A DNA stretch of 64,000 nucleotides, taken from positions 1-64,000 of the forward strand of contig JANMGQ010000235.1 of the NCBI GenBank assembly GCA_031374735.1, written 5' to 3'. Under the pieces are notes generated by a model. That model was not told the DNA's origin. It saw only the letters and a program-made list of their open reading frames with translations, and searched no databases. The translations under genes were made by a program, and so were the position numbers. Position 1 is the stretch's first letter; every line of letters starts with the position of its first letter. Source of the stretch: JABFRJ01 sp031374735. GTDB taxonomy: Bacteria; Pseudomonadota; Alphaproteobacteria; Rhizobiales; Hyphomicrobiaceae. Positions 15,711-24,412 of the stretch are shown in pieces.

Positions 15711-16182
15711 AATCGCGGCCGCGCTTTTACGACGCGGAAAGACACTTTCGAAACCGCTGCAGTGACCCATTAGCCTAAAGTCCGCTCGATCCCAGACGCG
15801 AAAACGCGTATAGTCTTATACATGATCGCCTCGGTCGGGGGGCCGGAACGGTGGTCAGACCAAGATCCAGTTTGCTTAGCGCGGGCCTCCGCTGCAGAGC
15901 ATAGGAACCTTGGGGGAGAGCTGCGCGCCTGTCCAGGCCGGCTGCAACTCGTGGAAAGCTGGTCAGGTGGCAACACCGGACCAGCTTTTCACGTTTTTAG
16001 AGCCCCCACATTCATGCACATCATCCAAACTTGCACATCATCCAAAGGGGAGAGGGAGAGGACTGCGTTCACTCGATTGCCCATGCGCATCATCCCCGCA
16101 CGGAATGGTGTTTCAGATCCCCATATGCTTCGCTAAGGTCCAAGCAATCCTTTCGAGGCAGCGAGGCAGGGACACACGCGAC
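15711..16182. other. 472-bp intergenic region, no gene seen
   Basis: No open frame with coding character, tRNA-like cloverleaf or repeat shared with the rest of the window was found. It probably holds the promoter and leader of the downstream dehydrogenase gene. A short direct repeat (CATCATCCAAA / CATCATCCAAA around 16018-16045) is the only pattern noticed. Confidence 0.5.
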
Positions 16183-17169
16183 ATGAAAATCCTCATCATC
16201 GGCGGCGCGGGCATGGTCGGGCGCAAGCTCGCCGAGCGGCTGGCCAAGGACGGCACTCTTGGCGGCAAGGAGGTCAGCGACTTGACGCTGTACGATGTCG
16301 TCGCCGCCCAGAAGCCCGCCGGCGCCAAGTTCCCCGTGCACATCAAGACCGGTGATCTCCCGGCCGCCGGCGAAACCGACAAACTGGTCGCCGGCAAACC
16401 CGACGTGATCTTCCACCTCGCAGCCATCGTCTCCGGTGAAGCCGAGCAGGAATTCGACAAAGGCTATCGCATCAATCTGGTCGGCACGCAGAACCTGCTC
16501 GAAAGCATCCGCAACACCTACTCAGCCGACAAGATGAAACCGCGCCTCGTCTTCACATCGTCGATTGCCGTCTTCGGTGCGCCCTTCCCGGACAAGATCG
16601 GCGACGAGTTCTTTTCAACGCCCCTGACCAGTTACGGCACGCAAAAGGCCATCGGCGAACTCCTGGTGTCCGACTACACGCGCAAGGGCATGCTCGACGG
16701 CATCTCGATCCGCCTGCCCACCATCTGCGTGCGCCCGGGCGCGCCGAACAAGGCTGCCTCTGGCTTCTTCTCCAACATCATGCGCGAGCCGCTGGCCGGC
16801 AAGGAGGCGGTGCTGCCAGTCGGCGAAGATGTGCTGCACTGGCATGCCTCGCCGCGTGCCGCGGTCGGCTTCCTGCAGCACGCCGCAACCATCGATGGCG
16901 CAAAGCTCGGTGCCCGGCGCGCGCTCAGCATGCCTGGGTTGCCGGCAACCGTCGGCGAGCAGATCGCAGCCCTGCGCAAGGTCGCAGGCGAAAACGTCGT
17001 CAAGCGCATCCGCCGCGAACCGGACCCGTTCATTATGGGCATCGTGCAGGGCTGGCCGCGCAACTTTGAGACCAAGCGAGCGCTCGCCCTTGGCTTCAAA
17101 TCCGAGAGCACCTTCGAGGAAATCATCCGCGTCCACATCGACGACGAACTCGGCGGCCAATTCGCTTGA
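16183..17169 (+). CDS. denD: D-erythronate dehydrogenase (SDR/epimerase family)
   Basis: 328 residues, extended short-chain dehydrogenase. The NAD motif is IIGGAGMVGRKLAERL at the N-terminus. The catalytic Tyr-Lys are in TSYGTQKAIGE and the Ser in VFTSSIAVFG. The run LPTICVRPGAPNKAASGFFSNIMREPLAG matches DenD, which oxidises D-erythronate at C2 in a four-carbon acid sugar pathway (oxidation, isomerisation, phosphorylation, retro-aldol). The partner genes (otnK, otnI, otnC) are not next to it, so the assignment rests on sequence resemblance alone; an uncharacterised nucleotide-sugar epimerase-like role is possible. The start has weak AGGCAGGG upstream. Confidence 0.78.
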   Translation: MKILIIGGAGMVGRKLAERLAKDGTLGGKEVSDLTLYDVVAAQKPAGAKFPVHIKTGDLPAAGETDKLVAGKPDVIFHLAAIVSGEAEQEFDKGYRINLVGTQNLLESIRNTYSADKMKPRLVFTSSIAVFGAPFPDKIGDEFFSTPLTSYGTQKAIGELLVSDYTRKGMLDGISIRLPTICVRPGAPNKAASGFFSNIMREPLAGKEAVLPVGEDVLHWHASPRAAVGFLQHAATIDGAKLGARRALSMPGLPATVGEQIAALRKVAGENVVKRIRREPDPFIMGIVQGWPRNFETKRALALGFKSESTFEEIIRVHIDDELGGQFA

Positions 17170-17238
17170 ACCGGGTTGCTGGAAAAAGCGCCACGATCCC
17201 CAATGACAAAGTGGCCTCTGGCCGCGTAAGAATCAGGT

Positions 17239-18417
17239 ATGAGTTCAGCGCACCAGTTACGCGTCGTCGAGACGATCTGCGATATCCCAGCGGCCAGCTG
17301 GGATAGGTGCGCGAACCCTGATCCCGCCTCGTACAATCCGTTCCAATCGCATGCGTTCCTGGCGGCGCTGGAGGAAGCTGGGTGCGTCGGCGGTCGGTCG
17401 GGTTGGGCGCCACAGCACCTTTTGCTGGAGACGGCGGGAGGCGAGATCGTCGCCGTGGCGCCAGCTTACCTGAAGAGCCACAGCCAGGGCGAATACGTGT
17501 TCGATCACGGCTGGGCGGAGGCGCTGCATCGGGCTGGCGGTCGCTATTACCCGAAACTGCAGATCGCCGTGCCGTTTACGCCCGTGCCGGGCCGCCGCTT
17601 TATGGCTGCACCCGGGCCGGACGCGGTCGAGAACGAGCGTCTGCTTGCCGCTGCCGCGATCGAGGTCGCCAAGCGCGCGCAGCTGTCGTCCCTACATGCA
17701 ACATTCACGTCGCAAGGCGAGTGGACGCGGTTGGGCGCGGCGGGCCTGCTGCAACGCACGCACCAACAATATCACTGGGCCAACAACGGCTACGCGACCT
17801 TCGATGATTTCCTTGCGGCGCTGTCCTCGCGCAAACGCAAGACCATGCGCAAAGAGCGGGTGGAAGCGCTGTCAGCCGGCCTCACCATCCGCCATGTCTT
17901 AGGGCGCGAGATCACCGAGGCGCACTGGGACACGTTCTTCCAGTTCTACACGGACACCGGCAACCGCAAATGGGGCCGCCCGTATCTGAACCGCAAGTTC
18001 TTTTCGCTGCTTGGCGCGGCGATGCCAGAGCAATGCTTGCTGATTTTCGCCGAACGCGCGGGGCAGCCGATCGCGGGCGCACTCAACCTGATCGGCGGCG
18101 ACTGTCTTTACGGCCGCTACTGGGGCTGTATCGAGCATCACCCCTGCCTGCACTTTGAAGTGTGCTACTATCAGGCCATCGACGTTGCCATCGCGCGCAA
18201 ACTGGCGCGTGTCGAAGCCGGCGCCCAAGGCGAGCACAAGCTCGCGCGTGGCTACATGCCCGAGACCACATACTCGCTGCACTGGGTCGCCGACCCCGGT
18301 TTCCGCAAGGCCGTGTCAAACTTCCTCGACGAGGAACGCGCCCACGTCGCCGAGCAGCGCGAGCTGCTGGCGGAGTACGCGCCGTTCCGCAAGGACGTGT
18401 CGGCCGAGGATGCGTGA
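17239..18417 (+). CDS. FemAB-like acyltransferase (GNAT fold, COG3146)
   Basis: 392 residues. Two GNAT-like halves are suggested: an N-terminal part with NPFQSHAFLAALEEAGCVG, and a C-terminal part with FDDFLAALSSRKRKTMRKERVEA, FYTDTGNRKWGRPYLNRKFF, AERAGQPIAGALNLI and the marker GCIEHHPCLHFEVCYYQAID. These are hallmarks of the FemAB_like/DUF482 family. Family annotation points to peptidoglycan or peptide acylation, but no member's substrate is known to me. The end reads LARGYMPETTYSLHWVADPGF, also characteristic. It lies 69 bp after denD on the same strand and is followed by a dispersed repeat. Confidence 0.83.
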   Translation: MSSAHQLRVVETICDIPAASWDRCANPDPASYNPFQSHAFLAALEEAGCVGGRSGWAPQHLLLETAGGEIVAVAPAYLKSHSQGEYVFDHGWAEALHRAGGRYYPKLQIAVPFTPVPGRRFMAAPGPDAVENERLLAAAAIEVAKRAQLSSLHATFTSQGEWTRLGAAGLLQRTHQQYHWANNGYATFDDFLAALSSRKRKTMRKERVEALSAGLTIRHVLGREITEAHWDTFFQFYTDTGNRKWGRPYLNRKFFSLLGAAMPEQCLLIFAERAGQPIAGALNLIGGDCLYGRYWGCIEHHPCLHFEVCYYQAIDVAIARKLARVEAGAQGEHKLARGYMPETTYSLHWVADPGFRKAVSNFLDEERAHVAEQRELLAEYAPFRKDVSAEDA

Positions 18418-18475
18418 CTGGCTGGTGTGATGGGGCTACGCCGTCTCACGGACGCGGTGGGCCCTTGCGGAAGTC

Positions 18476-18673
18476 GCCCGCTGCGGCCGCCGCTCCCCCA
18501 CCTGTCATGGCCGGGCTTGTCCCGGCCACCCATCGGGCAACAATTTCATGAGGTGCTGAAGTCCTCCTTGTTCCGGGAATTTCGGGCTCATTTTAGCATT
18601 GGCGTGAGCGGAGGAATGGGTGGCCGGCACGAAGGGCCAGCCATGACAATGGTGGAGTAGACGCTGCGCGGGC
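18476..18673 (+). repeat. dispersed ~200-bp repeat, copy B
   Basis: This segment matches the reverse complement of 6255-6457 along its whole length, so the two copies are in opposite orientation 12 kb apart. The ends (CCTGTCATGGCCGGGCTTG and its rough complement near 18618-18652) are inverted repeats of about 35 bp with mismatches. It occupies more than half of the 351-bp gap between the FemAB-like gene and the polyprenyl synthase. The flanking bases hold nothing else recognised. It is a likely MITE or structured intergenic repeat. Confidence 0.8.
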
Positions 18674-18768
18674 TGCTTCTGATACGGGTTAAAAACGAGC
18701 AAACCTGCCGACGCATACCCCATCCCATCGGTAGACTGCCCGATCTGCGTCCTGATCGTTGCCCGCAA

Positions 18769-19782
18769 TCAATACGCCCGGCTGACGCAGAACTGCACGA
18801 CGTCGGCGAGGGCCTTGCGGGGTACGCTGTCGGGGAAGATCGCCAGCGCATCGCGGGCGATGGAGCCATAGTGGCGGGCGCGCTCGAAGGTCGCTTCGAT
18901 GGCCTTGTGCCGCTTCATGAGCGATAGCGCATGCTCGATATCGCCGTCCTCGATCCGGCCTTCGGTCAACGTGCGGTTCCAGAAGGCGCGCTCGGTTTCG
19001 TTGCCGCGCCGATACGAGAGGATGACAGGCAGCGTGATCTTGCCCTCGCGGAAGTCATCGCCGACGGACTTGCCAAGCCGCGAGCTGTCGCCGGCGTAGT
19101 CGAGGGCATCGTCCACCAGCTGGAAGGCGATGCCGAGATTCTTGCCATAGCTGCGCAGCGCCGCCTGTTCGTCTGGGGGCCGTTGTGCAATGGCTGGGCC
19201 GACTTCGGCGGCGGCGGCAAACAGCGCGGCCGTCTTGGCATTGATGATGGCGAGATAGGCGTCTTCGGTGGTGGACGTGTGCTTGGCGGCAGCCAGTTGC
19301 ATCACCTCGCCCTCGGCGATGACAGCAGCCGCGTTCGAGAGGATCTTGAGTGACGGCAGCGAGCCGACGTCGACCATCATTCGGAAGGCCTGGCCAAGCA
19401 GGAAATCACCAACGAGCACACTCGCCTGGTTGCCCCACAGGCGGCGCGCTGTCTTCTTGCCGCGCCGCATGTCGCTGTCGTCGACGACATCGTCATGCAG
19501 CAAGGTGGCCGTGTGCATGAACTCGACGGCAGCGGCCAGCTTGATGTGGCCCTCGCCGGTATAGCCAGCGAGTTTGGCGGCGGCGATTGTCAACATGGGC
19601 CGGAGGCGCTTGCCGCCGGAATCGATGAGATGGTGCGCCAACTCGGGGATCATCTCGACATCCGAAATGGCCTTGTCGAGGATGATACGGTTGACCTGCG
19701 CCATGTCCGACGTGACGAGCGCCAGGATTGGTTTCAAGCTCTCCGCGGGGTCGCGGGCTTCGAGCGGGACGACGACGGCCAT
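18769..19782 (-). CDS. ispB: polyprenyl diphosphate synthase (octaprenyl/decaprenyl type)
   Basis: 337 residues. The first aspartate-rich motif is LLHDDVVDDSDMRRG (Asp97, Asp98, Asp101, Asp102) and the second is QLVDDALDYAGD (about residue 225). HHLIDSGGKRLRPML binds isopentenyl diphosphate. Small residues before the first motif (EFMHTATLL) indicate a long-chain product. Such enzymes make the ubiquinone side chain (C50 in many alphaproteobacteria). The length is normal. ATG start at 19782 follows an unremarkable leader. The 290 bp upstream contain no gene. The symbol is by homology; decaprenyl synthase (ddsA) would be equally apt. Confidence 0.9.
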   Translation of the reverse strand: MAVVVPLEARDPAESLKPILALVTSDMAQVNRIILDKAISDVEMIPELAHHLIDSGGKRLRPMLTIAAAKLAGYTGEGHIKLAAAVEFMHTATLLHDDVVDDSDMRRGKKTARRLWGNQASVLVGDFLLGQAFRMMVDVGSLPSLKILSNAAAVIAEGEVMQLAAAKHTSTTEDAYLAIINAKTAALFAAAAEVGPAIAQRPPDEQAALRSYGKNLGIAFQLVDDALDYAGDSSRLGKSVGDDFREGKITLPVILSYRRGNETERAFWNRTLTEGRIEDGDIEHALSLMKRHKAIEATFERARHYGSIARDALAIFPDSVPRKALADVVQFCVSRAY

Positions 19783-20072
19783 GTTTGGCGCCTTCCTCAG
19801 GTTTCGCCGCCCCTTCGGCGAGGTCTTGATTACCTGAAGAATTTACACCGTTGCCGCTGACCAATCGCCCGGCATAGTGCCGCATTGCGATGCAACATCG
19901 TCGCGGGCTGGCAAGCTTGGTGTCTGGGCCACGGGTGCGGCAGTCATTCCTGGTGCGCGTGGGCAGAGTCCGGGCCCCTTTCTCTCTAAATATAACCGGC
20001 ACGGCGAACGTCCCAAAGGTCGATTCGTGATACGCGCACCGCTGCGCCGGCGGAGCGCCTGGTTCGCTGGCG

Positions 20073-20879
20073 CTACGTCTTCGTCACCACAACTTCAAGA
20101 TAAGGGCTCGGCACAATAAGCGACGTGCTGCTTCGGTTCATGCGCGTAAGCAGCGCCGTGATGTCCGATTCCAAGGCCGCCTGCTTGGGCGCATCGAGCG
20201 CAGCGAAGGCGCGGTTGGTTGGGCCATAGTAAGCCTTGAAGACATCGAGCCAGTGCGTCGCGGAGTTGTAGCGGAAGGTGAACACCTGGGGCGTTGCGAC
20301 CACGGTGTGGCCGGCGAACAGCTCGGCGAGACGGGGCTGCGTCCCCCACAGCGCCGGAGACTTGATACCGGCAGGCGGCGGCACGTGCTGGCCGATGGTT
20401 TTGAAAAGCTGGCCGATGAAGCCGTCCGGCGTCCAGTTGGCGAGGCCGATCCGACCGCCCTTACGCACGACCCGCACCATCTCGGATGCTGCCTTCTCCT
20501 GGTTGGGCGTGAACATGACGCCAAACGTCGACAGCACGACGTCGAATTGGTCGTCGGCAAAGGGCAACGCTTCCGCGTCGGCTGTCTGGAAAGTGATGTT
20601 GAAACGCTCCGCCTGTGCGCGCTCTTTTGCCCGGTTGAGCAGCGTCTCGACATAGTCGGTTGAGGTGACGACGCCAAAGCGGCGCGCAGCGGCGAGGGTT
20701 GCGTTACCGTTTCCGGCGGCGACGTCGAGCACGCGCTCGCCGGCTGCAAGATCTACGGCTTCGCAAATGCGCTCGCCGACGATCTGAAGTGTGGTGCCGA
20801 CAATGGCATAATCCCCAGCGGCCCATGTGGCCTGCTGGCGTTGCTTGATAGCGGCGAAATCAGGTGTGTTGGTGGACAT
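20073..20879 (-). CDS. class I SAM-dependent methyltransferase (UbiE/Methyltransf_11 type)
   Basis: 268 residues. SAM motif I is RVLDVAAGNGNATLAAA, followed by VTSTDYVETLL (ribose Asp), FQTADAEALPFADDQFDVVLSTFGVMF, and ASEMVRVVRKGGRIGLANW. All are typical of small-molecule methyltransferases in the UbiE-like group. The C-terminal half, with YGPTNRAFAALDAPKQAALESDI, resembles enzymes annotated only as methyltransferases. The substrate is unknown. CAGGAG 8 nt before the ATG supports the start. It is monocistronic as far as can be seen. Confidence 0.85.
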   Translation of the reverse strand: MSTNTPDFAAIKQRQQATWAAGDYAIVGTTLQIVGERICEAVDLAAGERVLDVAAGNGNATLAAARRFGVVTSTDYVETLLNRAKERAQAERFNITFQTADAEALPFADDQFDVVLSTFGVMFTPNQEKAASEMVRVVRKGGRIGLANWTPDGFIGQLFKTIGQHVPPPAGIKSPALWGTQPRLAELFAGHTVVATPQVFTFRYNSATHWLDVFKAYYGPTNRAFAALDAPKQAALESDITALLTRMNRSSTSLIVPSPYLEVVVTKT

Positions 20880-21143
20880 GTCATGGCTCCTGTTATGACT
20901 GGAGCTTGCCGATACTCCAGAGTTGGCGCGGGCAATGTTCCCTTTGGAACGGCGTAGAAGATGGATGCGTTCGCCAGCGCATTGCTGAGTGTAACCCGCA
21001 TCCGTTGCGGCAGCGTCAAAGTTTCGTGATCGCGTCCCGTTGCATCATCGGTGGTCAGCAAACTTTTCCCCAGGCGCCGAGCTGATGGCTGTCCGGCAGA
21101 CGAGTGTGGTGCGAGAGGCTGAGATCCTCGCGACGAGACCACC

Positions 21144-21857
21144 TTGGCCCAACGCCCGCGCACATCACCCGCGCCTGCGAAAGCGAGCGTTGATGCCTTC
21201 AGGATCGACATCGATCTTGATCAGGCCGCGCGCGAGGCTGAGCGCGTGCGCACGTGGCTGGCAGCGCTGCGCAAGCGCCATGATCTCACGCGCTACGAAT
21301 ACACACGTCTGGTTCGCGTGATGCCGGCGAGCGCGACCTACTCGCACCCGATTTTGACCCTCGGCACGCGCTTCACCGAGACCGAGGATCAACTTCTCGC
21401 GACGTATTTGCATGAGCAGATGCACTGGTATCTCTACGAACTCGGCGGGCACGACCACGACCCCGTGGCGCCGTTCTTCGACGAGCTTGTACGCCGTTAT
21501 CCGGATGCGCCGACGCGCTTGCCCGAGGGGGCGCGCAACTACGAGCAGACCTATGTGCATCTGGTCGTGTGCTGGCTCGAGCTGGCTGTCACGGCCGAGT
21601 TCATAGGGCGCGAGCGCGCCTTCGCATTAGCCGAAACTGTCTATGGCTATCGCTGGATCTATCGCACGGTCCTGCGCGATTGGCCGGCGCTGCAGGCGCT
21701 GTTCACCGCGCATGGCATCCTGCCCATCAAGACGGCGCCTGAGCTACAGGCGCTTGCTAGCGCCGCGCGGAAAAGAACGCCTGCAAAATCGCGCGCGCCT
21801 CGCTCTCGCCAAGTCCCCCGTAAACCTCGGGCGCGTGGTGGCAGGTCGGCTGGTTGA
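21144..21857 (+). CDS. HExxH-motif putative metallopeptidase-like protein
   Basis: 237 residues with no signal peptide. A zinc-protease-like motif HEQMHW is at 90-95 (His90, Glu91, His94) in LATYLHEQMHWYLYELGGH. Downstream NYEQTYVHLVVCWLELAV could supply a third ligand (Glu or His). I do not recognise the family; minigluzincin or other small peptidase-like folds are possible, but enzymatic activity is inferred only from the motif. The basic tail (from about residue 205, rich in Arg, Lys, Pro) is encoded opposite the end of tadA, with a 101-bp tail-to-tail overlap. The start is a TTG, the earliest in frame and without a good ribosome site, so the N-terminus is uncertain. Confidence 0.68.
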   Translation: MAQRPRTSPAPAKASVDAFRIDIDLDQAAREAERVRTWLAALRKRHDLTRYEYTRLVRVMPASATYSHPILTLGTRFTETEDQLLATYLHEQMHWYLYELGGHDHDPVAPFFDELVRRYPDAPTRLPEGARNYEQTYVHLVVCWLELAVTAEFIGRERAFALAETVYGYRWIYRTVLRDWPALQALFTAHGILPIKTAPELQALASAARKRTPAKSRAPRSRQVPRKPRARGGRSAG

Positions 21858-22215
21858 ACAACCTGACCCCATTTTCGACCGCGCCACCTTTCGGGTCGCC
21901 GGCACCGAAATAGAGCCGGCGAATGCGTGCGAACGAGATTGCGGCCGCACACATCGGGCAAGGCTCCAGCGTCACGTAGAGATCGCAATCACTGAGCCGT
22001 TCCTGGCCGAGGGCTGCGGCTGCAGCGCGGATGGCAAGCACTTCGGCATGCGCCGTCGGATCATTCAGCTCCCGTGTCCGATTGCCCGCCTCAGCCAGTA
22101 CGTGCCCATCCGGCCCGACGACGACGGCCCCGACCGGCACCTCGCCGCGCCCAGCCGCGTCCCGCGCCTCACCGAGCGCGCGCTGCATCGGCGATAGTTT
22201 GTCTGACCTTGCCAT
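21757..22215 (-). CDS. tadA: tRNA-specific adenosine deaminase
   Basis: 152 residues. It converts A34 to inosine in tRNA-Arg(ACG). Zinc and catalytic residues are His56-Ala-Glu58 in PTAHAEVLAIR and the cysteines of LEPCPMC (86 and 89). FARIRRLYFGAGDPKGGAVENG is the usual substrate-loop region. Start at 22215 (MARSDKLSP) agrees with the family; the open frame extends 11 codons further. Its last 33 codons overlap the 3' end of the HExxH gene on the other strand. It is an essential housekeeping gene in most bacteria. Confidence 0.92.
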   Translation of the reverse strand: MARSDKLSPMQRALGEARDAAGRGEVPVGAVVVGPDGHVLAEAGNRTRELNDPTAHAEVLAIRAAAAALGQERLSDCDLYVTLEPCPMCAAAISFARIRRLYFGAGDPKGGAVENGVRLFNQPTCHHAPEVYGGLGESEARAILQAFFSARR

Positions 22216-22362
22216 CAGGCCTCTTTGCGGCCAATTTTTTGCGGCCAATCGTGTGCGGCGGGCATTGCATGCCTGCTATAGGCGTATCTGGCCCTGCGCC
22301 AGCCCACAACCTTGCGGGCCAAGCTTGCATCCCGGGCCATCGGTTCGAAAACGGATCCTGCC

Positions 22363-22491
22363 ATGCTCCGCCGCTTCATCATTGCCTTTGTCATCACCGT
22401 CGCCGCGATCCTTGGCTATCAGGCCTATCAGGGGCAGTTTTCGAACGTGCCGCTGAAGAAGGTGTCGGTTGGGACTGTCTCCGTGGCCTGA
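22363..22491 (+). CDS. small single-span membrane protein, 42 residues
   Basis: ATG at 22363 opens a 42-codon frame ending in TGA. It begins MLRRFIIAFVITVAAILGY, a basic start followed by one clear hydrophobic helix. A short QAYQGQFSNVPLKKVSVGTVSVA tail (23 residues, Val/Lys rich) follows. The composition is typical of a real small membrane protein; the other frames over this stretch look non-coding. It lies between divergent tadA and the convergent LLM gene (10 bp between stops). The ribosome site is weak (ACGGATC). Function is unknown and expression has not been shown. Confidence 0.5.
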   Translation: MLRRFIIAFVITVAAILGYQAYQGQFSNVPLKKVSVGTVSVA

Positions 22492-22501
22492 ACATAGCTG
22501 A

Positions 22502-23515
22502 TTAGGACGTGAGCCCCATGGCCTGCGCAATCAGTCGATAGCTCGTGACACGCGCGGCCTCATCCGTCGCCCAGGTGACAATGGCGATTTCCTGCACGCC
22601 GGATCGCACAGCGAGATCGCGGATGCGGTCTGCAACCTCCGAGCCCGTGCCGACAAAAGCCGCGCGGCGGAACTGGTCCATACGCGTGCGATCGGCATCG
22701 GAATACGCGTGCGCCATCGCGGCCTCCGGCGTCTCCAGCGGTGAGAATGTTCCACGATCGCGCAGCAAGCGGAAACGCGCGCGCGACGAAAAATGATGCT
22801 GTGCCTCCTCGTGAGTGGCCGCGGCCAGCGCCCACACGCACAGAGCTGCATTGGGCTCGGGATGGCGCGCACTCGGGCGGTAGTTGTCGAAATAGAACCG
22901 CAGCGCCGTTTCCGCGCCCTGCCCGTCGGTGAAGAACCACGCGAACGCGTACGGCAGGCCAAAGTGCGCCGCCACCTGCGCGCCATAGTCAGAACTGCCA
23001 AGCACCCAGATTTCCGGCGTTGTGTCGCCTGCAGGGAAGGCGCGCACGAGGTTGAACGGGTGTTCCTCGCCGAGTGGCTCACCGGCCAACCACTTCTGCA
23101 GCTCATGAATGTCGGTCGGGAAGCGCGCCGGGCGCTCATTGGCCATCGGATTGAGCGCGTAAGCGGTTCGCCCATCCGAGCCGGGCGCGCGTCCGAGGCC
23201 AAGATCGACGCGCCCAGGCGCCAGCGCATCGAGCACGCGGAACTGTTCGGCCACCTTATAGGGCGCGTAGTGCGGCAGCATCACACCCGCACTGCCAATG
23301 CGGATGCGCGTGGTTTTTGCAGCGATGGCGCCGAGCAGGATTTCGGGTGCTGTGCCGACAATGGTCGCGTTGTTGTGGTGCTCGGACACCCAGAACCGGT
23401 GATAGCCCATGGCCTCCACAGCCGGCGCCAAGGCGAGTGTATTGCGGATCGCATCGCCTTGCGGGCGGCCAGCCGAGGCGATGGATTGGTCGAGGATCGA
23501 GAAGCGTAAGGTCAT
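22502..23515 (-). CDS. LLM class flavin-dependent oxidoreductase (luciferase-like)
   Basis: 337 residues in the bacterial luciferase TIM-barrel family. Marker segments are FSILDQSIASAGRP at the start, YHRFWVSEHHNNATIVGTAPEILLGAIAAKTTRIRIGSAGVMLPHYAPYKVAEQFRVLDALAPGRVDLG (in pieces), RAPGSD, and a late AVRSGVQEIAIVTW. These identify the MsnO8/YhbW-type LLM oxidoreductases that use reduced flavin. The actual substrate is unknown. Start at 23515 (MTLRFSILDQ) is where similarity begins; 12 more codons are open upstream. It is monocistronic, with no flavin reductase nearby. Confidence 0.87.
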   Translation of the reverse strand: MTLRFSILDQSIASAGRPQGDAIRNTLALAPAVEAMGYHRFWVSEHHNNATIVGTAPEILLGAIAAKTTRIRIGSAGVMLPHYAPYKVAEQFRVLDALAPGRVDLGLGRAPGSDGRTAYALNPMANERPARFPTDIHELQKWLAGEPLGEEHPFNLVRAFPAGDTTPEIWVLGSSDYGAQVAAHFGLPYAFAWFFTDGQGAETALRFYFDNYRPSARHPEPNAALCVWALAAATHEEAQHHFSSRARFRLLRDRGTFSPLETPEAAMAHAYSDADRTRMDQFRRAAFVGTGSEVADRIRDLAVRSGVQEIAIVTWATDEAARVTSYRLIAQAMGLTS

Positions 23516-23688
23516 GTGGGCTACACCACACGGCGGCGGCACACAAATCAAGCGGTCGCTTTCAGCTCAGACGCGACCAGCGATAGCGCGAGATGACAGA
23601 CAATGATTGTCGACAACGGCACATCCTGCCACGGTGTTGCCGAAAAGGCGCGTGACCGTAGCCTGTCAGTGGGGGAGGATTCGAGCGC

Positions 23689-24375
23689 GTGCGTTTGACG
23701 GCGACAGGTCTGGCAGTTTGGGGCGTGGCGCTAGCTGCGTCGGCAGCCTGTGCCAGCGCCGGGTTGGCAGCAGGTCCCTCTGCCGGTGTCGAGGTCGGAG
23801 TTGAGCTGGCGGCTCGCCTGATCGCCTGGATCAGCGGGCATGTACAGGCGATCCTGGCAACCGCCTACGATCGGGCGCCGGTGCTGGTCGTCGTCATGGC
23901 GGCTTTGCTGATAATTCCCATGACGGCACTTGTGGCGCTGCTCGCTCACAGCATGCGCCTGCGCATCGTACGCAGTCGCCGCCCGTCGCCAGTCGCTGAC
24001 CGATTGGCGTCGCTGCACACCGCGCCGCTGTCGGTCGCGACCCCCGAGGCTGCCCTATGGCCGCAGGCGGCCTGGCTCGATATCGAGGGCGGAAAGGCTG
24101 GACAGACGCGGCTGCTTCTGCCGCGCGTGCAAGGTCTCGTGCGCATCGGCCGACACGAGGACAACGACATTCGCCTGCCCTATTCGACCGTGCATCGCCA
24201 CCACGCGCTGATCCACCGCACACCGGCCGCTGAGTTCGTGATCACAGATTTGTCCGGCCGGGACGGCAATGGCGTCGTCATCAATGGCGAGAAACGAGCT
24301 GAGGCGCGACTTGCGCCCGGCGATATGATCGTGCTCGGAGATGCGCGCCTCCGTTTCGACAGCGCACCGCTTTAA
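23689..24375 (+). CDS. membrane-anchored FHA domain protein
   Basis: 228 residues from a GTG with GGGGGAGGA 9 nt upstream. The N-terminus has a signal-like segment (residues 3-27), and a second hydrophobic helix lies at about 64-86 (VLVVVMAALLIIPMTALVALLA). An FHA domain fills residues 140-225: LVRIGRHEDNDIRLPYSTVHRHHALIHR contains the conserved Gly-Arg, Ser/Thr-x-x-His, then VITDLSGRDGNGVVINGEK with the Asn. FHA domains bind phosphothreonine, here facing the cytoplasm after the second helix. It is the first gene of a three-gene unit with a second FHA-like protein and a PP2C phosphatase. No kinase is next to it. Confidence 0.86.
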   Translation: MRLTATGLAVWGVALAASAACASAGLAAGPSAGVEVGVELAARLIAWISGHVQAILATAYDRAPVLVVVMAALLIIPMTALVALLAHSMRLRIVRSRRPSPVADRLASLHTAPLSVATPEAALWPQAAWLDIEGGKAGQTRLLLPRVQGLVRIGRHEDNDIRLPYSTVHRHHALIHRTPAAEFVITDLSGRDGNGVVINGEKRAEARLAPGDMIVLGDARLRFDSAPL

Positions 24376-24412
24376 ACGTCAATCGCGACAACCAGAGGCC
24401 ACCGGAAACACG

